From assembly GCF_040436345.1 (NCBI RefSeq), contig NC_133221.1:28688008-28752007 (forward strand): DNA of 64,000 nucleotides, in the 5' to 3' direction. Numbering within the stretch: the first letter of the stretch is position 1; each line of letters starts with the position of its first letter. The position numbers and the translations under genes are program-made. A model generated the notes under the pieces. The model searched no databases. It was not told where the DNA came from and saw nothing but the letters and a program-made list of their open reading frames with translations. Below are positions 58,819-64,000 of the stretch, piece by piece. This DNA is from Pagrus major. Its lineage: Eukaryota > Chordata > Actinopteri > Spariformes > Sparidae.

Positions 58819-61800
58819 CAACACAGACACACAGACAAACACACACACTGTATAAACATATATAAACATATACAGTATACACATATACATACATATATAT
58901 ATACCCACTACAACAGATTGTTTTGAGTTAATAAGCCACACACTGGGTGAAGATCATACTCCTGCCTCTTTACGTTTCCTCCTCCACTTGGCCAATGCTG
59001 ACAGGAAGTAAGTATGACACATTGGATTGTATCTCAATAAAACCTGTTTACTTCACCTGGATCACTTTCATGCACCACTGCTAATCATAAATCATCACAG
59101 AATAAAACACCCCTGAGTGACAATCTGCAACAACAACATAATTATGAAATGCAGGTTAATGGGCGTCACTTGTCTCATTTCCCAGCGCTCATTTGCTGAG
59201 CATCAAAGCACCGAGAGCCAGTACTAGCAAGCAGAAGCTTGAGCGTTGCCACATCAGTGTTCTTTATTGGTTTTTCAGGAATGAGGAAGTGTGTGAGGCA
59301 GCATCTTTACGGGAAGGCAGTGAGTATGAGAGGGAGGGGCTAATGGGAATGCATGTGGGTGGGGAGGTTATGACAAATATTTGTTAAGACAGACAGGAAG
59401 AAAGGGACAAGAAAAGCAAAGTGCAAAGGTGGAACACTTTAATTACATTTGGGGCTGGATAATCACATTTCTCATCTTACTCACACTGCGGTCGGTCTCT
59501 GCATACCCGCCCTTTGGATTATCATTGTGTAACTGTGTTACTGCGTGCAACATTTTGGCAGACCTGATGGTTATTGTGAAAGGAAATTTCAAACCAGTAT
59601 CTGATTTGGCAATGGGTTATTCAAAAAGGGAATAATAGTAGCTTGGGGCAACGATACACTGTGTTCTCTTTCATAATGTCATGAAAGGTTGGTAAAATAT
59701 GTTCCAGCTGAAGGAATGTGTGAGGAGACAAACACAGCAAATAACACATTGTGTAGAAACATGAGTGGGAACCAGCAGGATTCACATGTTTACACCACCT
59801 TATTGATCTGTGCACCAAGTCTCTGCGTGCATGTGTGTGTGTCTGTGTTTCGTCATTGTTAAACCGTGTGTGTGATTGTATTTTCAGGTCCACAGTGTTA
59901 CTGTATTTATTTTCTCACTGGCAGAGATAGAGAGCAGCTTGACCTTTTCCCTGAAGTACGTGGCAGCGAACGCCACATTGTGTAAGCCAATGAGTCAGCC
60001 AATATGAATGCGGCGCTCCCCTGGCATCTCCTGGATAAGTTACACAGGTTCTCCTCACAGAGATGGAGAGTTCAGAGAGGGATATCTGGGAGGCATTACA
60101 GTCTTACAGTTGTTGCTGATCCATATCTGGTGACATTTTCCTTAAGGGCCGAAAAAGTTCTTTTTTGCTCTGTTGTTGTTTAAAATCCTATTTTCAGGAG
60201 ATAAGCAATAGCCCAAAACCAAGAGGCACCTTTAGCAAACACACTCTGTGTACTCTCCTCGAAGAAAAAACACAGTCTATTTCCTGTATGTTCATCAGGC
60301 ACTTGGTTCAATGATGCTTAACATAATTAGTGTTTTGGGTGGAACTCAGTCAGTAGCCTGGCAGAGATTGGCTCAACTGAATGAGACTTCTGAACCTGGT
60401 CAACCTGGTCGACCTGGTCACAAGCCTGCTTGTTTAGGCCTTTGGCAGTTGCCACTCCCTTTACCTCAGCTAACCTCATTGTGCTAGTCAGGAACCAAAT
60501 ACCAACAGCAAAATGTACTTCTGTTGAGCTGAATAACTCAGTAGAAGTCAAAGGAGAAGTTTCTGTGTTGATCATTTAGGTATCAACCTTTCACCAGAAT
60601 CGATGTTAGATTTCTAAGTAGATTTCTGCAAAACCGATTTATTCAATAGATAGATTCAATCTGAATGTTTTGTTTAGATTGGAATTTCCATTTTTCTCTT
60701 ATGCTCTGGTTAGGTTTAGGCACAAAAACCACTTGGTTAGGGTTGGGAAAAAATCAAGGTTTGGCTTGAAATAACTATTTGGGTCACCACGATTACGGAT
60801 GGAGATGGTCCGACTGCCTGTGAATAATAGTCGGTTTTAATTCCACAAAAACATCTGGAAACATTCCCCTGTGTCCTTAAAAATATCCAGTGGTGTGACT
60901 CAATCTGTGGTCCTCCACTTGGCAGCATTGTTGGCTTCCTCTCCACCTCCTGATGTGTGGCTAATTAGCATTTAATGTCAACGTGATATGTTGTGTTTGG
61001 TACAGATCGCAAACGTGGACGTATCTGTGGTTTACAGAAACGTTAGCTGCTAACATTATATCCTGGTGACTGGGCTTTTCGCCTTACTCCCAGTCTATGC
61101 TAATCTAAGCTAATTGCCTCCAGCTCCAAACATAACGTATAGCCACAAGAGTGGTCGGTTATATCCTCTCCTTCTATGCTGTAGAAAATGTAAAGCTCTT
61201 TGAGGCAAATTAGTGAATTATGATTTTGGAATATAGAAGTTCAATAGACATGGTTTGACAAAAAGCAAAAAGGAGGACAACATGCATGGCTCGGGTCATT
61301 ACATAAACTCAAACACATACCATCATGAATGCAGAGCAGAACCCTCTTAGGGTGATTTTGTCCAAATCCATTCTTCCGAGCTTCCTCGACCTCCCCTTCC
61401 CATAACCTTTCAGACTCAAGGATCCGCTGCCTCCCCCTCCCACAGCCTATCAGCTGCTCAGGGAATGGGCCAAAGAGAAAGTCAGGGTCACCCCTGGCTC
61501 AGACATCTTACTCCCACTACCGTGGAAACCCAACAGGCATCCTGGAGACAAACACAGACCCACTGAGCTACCACAGCCAGTTCCTGGACTCCCACACTTC
61601 CCAGCCAGGCCTGGGAAAAATACTCACTGAAAATGTTTTAACTAAGGCAAATAAAAGAGAAGAGGCTGTTCAAGTGTGTTTGGTGAGAAGCTTCAACAGG
61701 CCTGTGTCAGCTCAGAGGTCCTAATTTCTTCCTTAGCTTGATTGTTGTTTTCTTCTGTTGAATAGAGGGGGAGTTAAGCTCATCTGTAGCTGCCTGAATA

Positions 61801-62397
61801 TTTATTTCCCCCTGTGGCCCTGATCACGATGAACTTCCACATGGTAAAGTCCCTGTCAATATGTTAAAGCTGCTGTAATCAATATTATTGATTAAGACTG
61901 GGTCAGATGACCATGTACTATATGAAGTGAAAGGTGTTGTTTCCCCTCAGCTCTATGAACCAGGAAGTCAAACAGTTTGACTTTGTATGATTCAAAACAC
62001 GGCACCAGATGATCAGATTTTTAAACTGTTTGCTTGACTTCCTGGTCCTTTTTTAGGTTACCGCTCTAACTGTAGCTGTAAATGTACACAGTTTTACTGT
62101 CTGATAATAGACTCATTTTTAGTTTTCTCTCCCAGTGATGTGGTTTTGATATGGATAAACTAGTAGCTTGTTAGCAGCTAGTCTGACCTTTTGACCTCTT
62201 TCGTTTCTTGCCCCGTCAGGTTTTGTTGCAGCGATGTCATTGTGTTACCAAATCTAAACTGGCTAGCTACTATTTTTGTGAGCATGATGTCATAATGGAT
62301 AGAAATGATGTCCAAAACTACAAAAATAAGAATCAAGTTGTCATAAACCGTATATGTATAGAGTGCTGTAGCGATAACGTATTTTTGTACCCGGAAT

Positions 62398-62641
62398 TTA
62401 GCATCACCCTGGTTCCCTCGACAAAAAGCCTAAGGGATTTTCAAAGTTGATTTTGGATTATTGCCCAAAAATAAGATCTGTGGCAAACACTAGTTTATGA
62501 TTCTTACATGTTTGGTTTAGCAAGATAATCTTCACAGATGAACACCACTTTTATGATTTTTGAAGCGTCAATGAAATCGCCAGAAGGAAAAAGCTGACGT
62601 TAGGCTATAAACTGACTACACTGCAGTTGTTTGACGTCACC
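62398..62641 (+). repeat. Interspersed repeat, copy B (shared with 43.7 kb)
   Basis: It has the same ordered words as copy A at 43709-43898, with an extra internal stretch of about 60 bases (GATTTTGGATTATTGCCCAA and following). Same orientation. Confidence 0.7.
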
Positions 62642-64000
62642 TAATTTTACCTCCAACTGGGGCAACCATGTGCAGAAACAATATACGTATGTTCTCCAAC
62701 CAGAGAGAAATGATCTGATTAAACCCCCTCTCCAGTGATCTTATTGAAACTTCATTGGGATCAGGCCAGATCAGATCAGTCTGTTCTGACTGAGGTGAAT
62801 ACATGATGATGAGGTGATTATTCTGATTGGGCGATTATTATAAGTGTAATATATAAACACAGCTATTTTTTGCAAAGGTTTTTAAATTCAAACCAACAAC
62901 CGACAAAGAGGACTGTCTAATCAGGAGCATGAATGTTTTAAAGAAATTGAGAATGCACACAGAAACTGTCCTGTAGAAACTGAAGTGTCAAAATGACAGT
63001 GCATGCTCTCTTGTTCCCATCTCTTGTCAGTAATTCTGGCCTTTTTGTGAGGAACTTCAACAGACAATCTTGATGGGAAAAAGGCTGCAACAGGAACACT
63101 TGCACAATATGGCGGTTCCTGGGTGTTTGTGTAGCCCAACCAACCATCCTCAAACCGTCAGCCGAGACCTCCTCACTCCCTCCATGTCCAGGCTTGTTCA
63201 TCGTGGAGGTGTAACGTGGATGGCCACAACCCGTGGGAGCCAGCGTAGCTGTTGAGAGAGTACTGAGGTGGGGCGTGGAGCCACTATCTTCCTCTTTCAT
63301 TACGGGTCTGAGTCATTCATAAAAATGTGAAAACAACGTCAACAGCATAACTGCCTTCATGTGACTACAAGTTGAGAGAGAGAGAATGACTGCCGGCTGT
63401 CTTCTCATGCAGATTAAAGTGAACAGGAGGAGTTTGTGCATAAGACAGAGAAAAAGCGTTCTTACTTAATGAGGCAATGAGTAACACCGCCATGGGAACC
63501 TCGGCTGATGAACAAATGCTTTGCTGCCGTGTTTGCTTTCATTAATTTCACACTCTGCTGTGTCCTATTTGCAGTGAATCTACAGATGTGATCCCTGCAG
63601 AATACAATACAAATACAATCATCATCACTGGTGCTCTGAGAATACTTGATTGCTCCGTGCCAAAGCTATACAACTCAGGATAGATGGTTAGGATGACTTC
63701 TGCAGTAGCTTACACTCTAAATGAAGACCTCAGGGATAATGCAATATTAATAAAGTATGACATATAGACAGGTCCTTATGTACCTTTTGTAAATCACATG
63801 GACAGCTGTTTTTTCTTTTTTTTCCCCATGACATTCTATTGTATTGACGGTACATGCTCTTTTCTTTTTATGGCCATTTGTTTGATCCTGCTTGAAGCAG
63901 CAGATGGGTGGGACTAACTGACACAGCATTGTAAAACAGTGTGTTATTGCGGCGTTGTCTTTGAACCATGATCTAATTAAGTATCAGTTTGTTTGCCCAG

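Noticed and set aside
60327..60575. 82-codon minus-strand frame with a DQVDQVDQV repeat
   Set aside because: It reflects a short GACCTGGTC tandem repeat near 60.4 kb, not a protein.
61330..61620. CT-rich stretch that looked exon-like
   Set aside because: All frames carry stops or lack any recognisable protein sequence.

Overview
The window looks like nuclear DNA of a ray-finned (teleost, probably percomorph) fish. Genes are split into short exons with canonical GT/AG junctions. The encoded proteins are vertebrate families. The non-coding DNA is full of teleost-type hAT elements, miniature transposons, LINE debris and long (CA)n, (AT)n and (ATCT)n microsatellites. There are no operons, ribosome binding sites or CRISPR-like arrays.

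Layout: (1) 1-5.1 kb, minus strand: the 5' coding end of a srGAP/ARHGAP4-type F-BAR RhoGAP gene that runs off the left edge. (2) 5.1-16.5 kb: no gene recognised; low-complexity tracts, dispersed repeats and one orphan TATA-type promoter candidate. (3) 16.5-19.7 kb, minus strand: a complete four-exon nudt16 (Nudix U8 snoRNA-decapping / IDP phosphatase) with a microsatellite-encoded serine run. (4) 21.6-34.7 kb, plus strand: a complete glutathione synthetase gene (gss copy 1) with a CCAAT-rich promoter and 12 coding exons. (5) 34.7-42.4 kb: spacer with a broken coiled-coil gene, a LINE reverse transcriptase and a hAT fragment. (6) 42.4-51.9 kb, plus strand: a second, tandem glutathione synthetase (copy 2), also 12 intact coding exons with identical intron phases. 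(7) 51.9-64 kb: no gene recognised.

The main point of interest is the tandem gss pair. Copy 1 keeps nearly all substrate-contact residues of a normal glutathione synthetase. Copy 2 is open throughout and keeps the ATP/Mg ATP-grasp residues, but it has changed the residues expected to hold gamma-glutamylcysteine (IFDQR region, SASF motif) and the C-terminal loop known in plants to choose the acceptor amino acid. It is therefore a candidate ligase with a different product, or a regulatory pseudo-enzyme. Two exons (3 and above all 10) are nearly identical between the copies while the others have diverged, which indicates exon-scale gene conversion over the ATP-site part of the fold. Copy 2 also carries a nested transposon (hAT inside a TTAA-flanked miniature element) in intron 6.

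Exon coordinates were derived by hand from splice signals, phase continuity and family knowledge. Residue roles are quoted from memory of the human enzyme and were not checked by alignment software.
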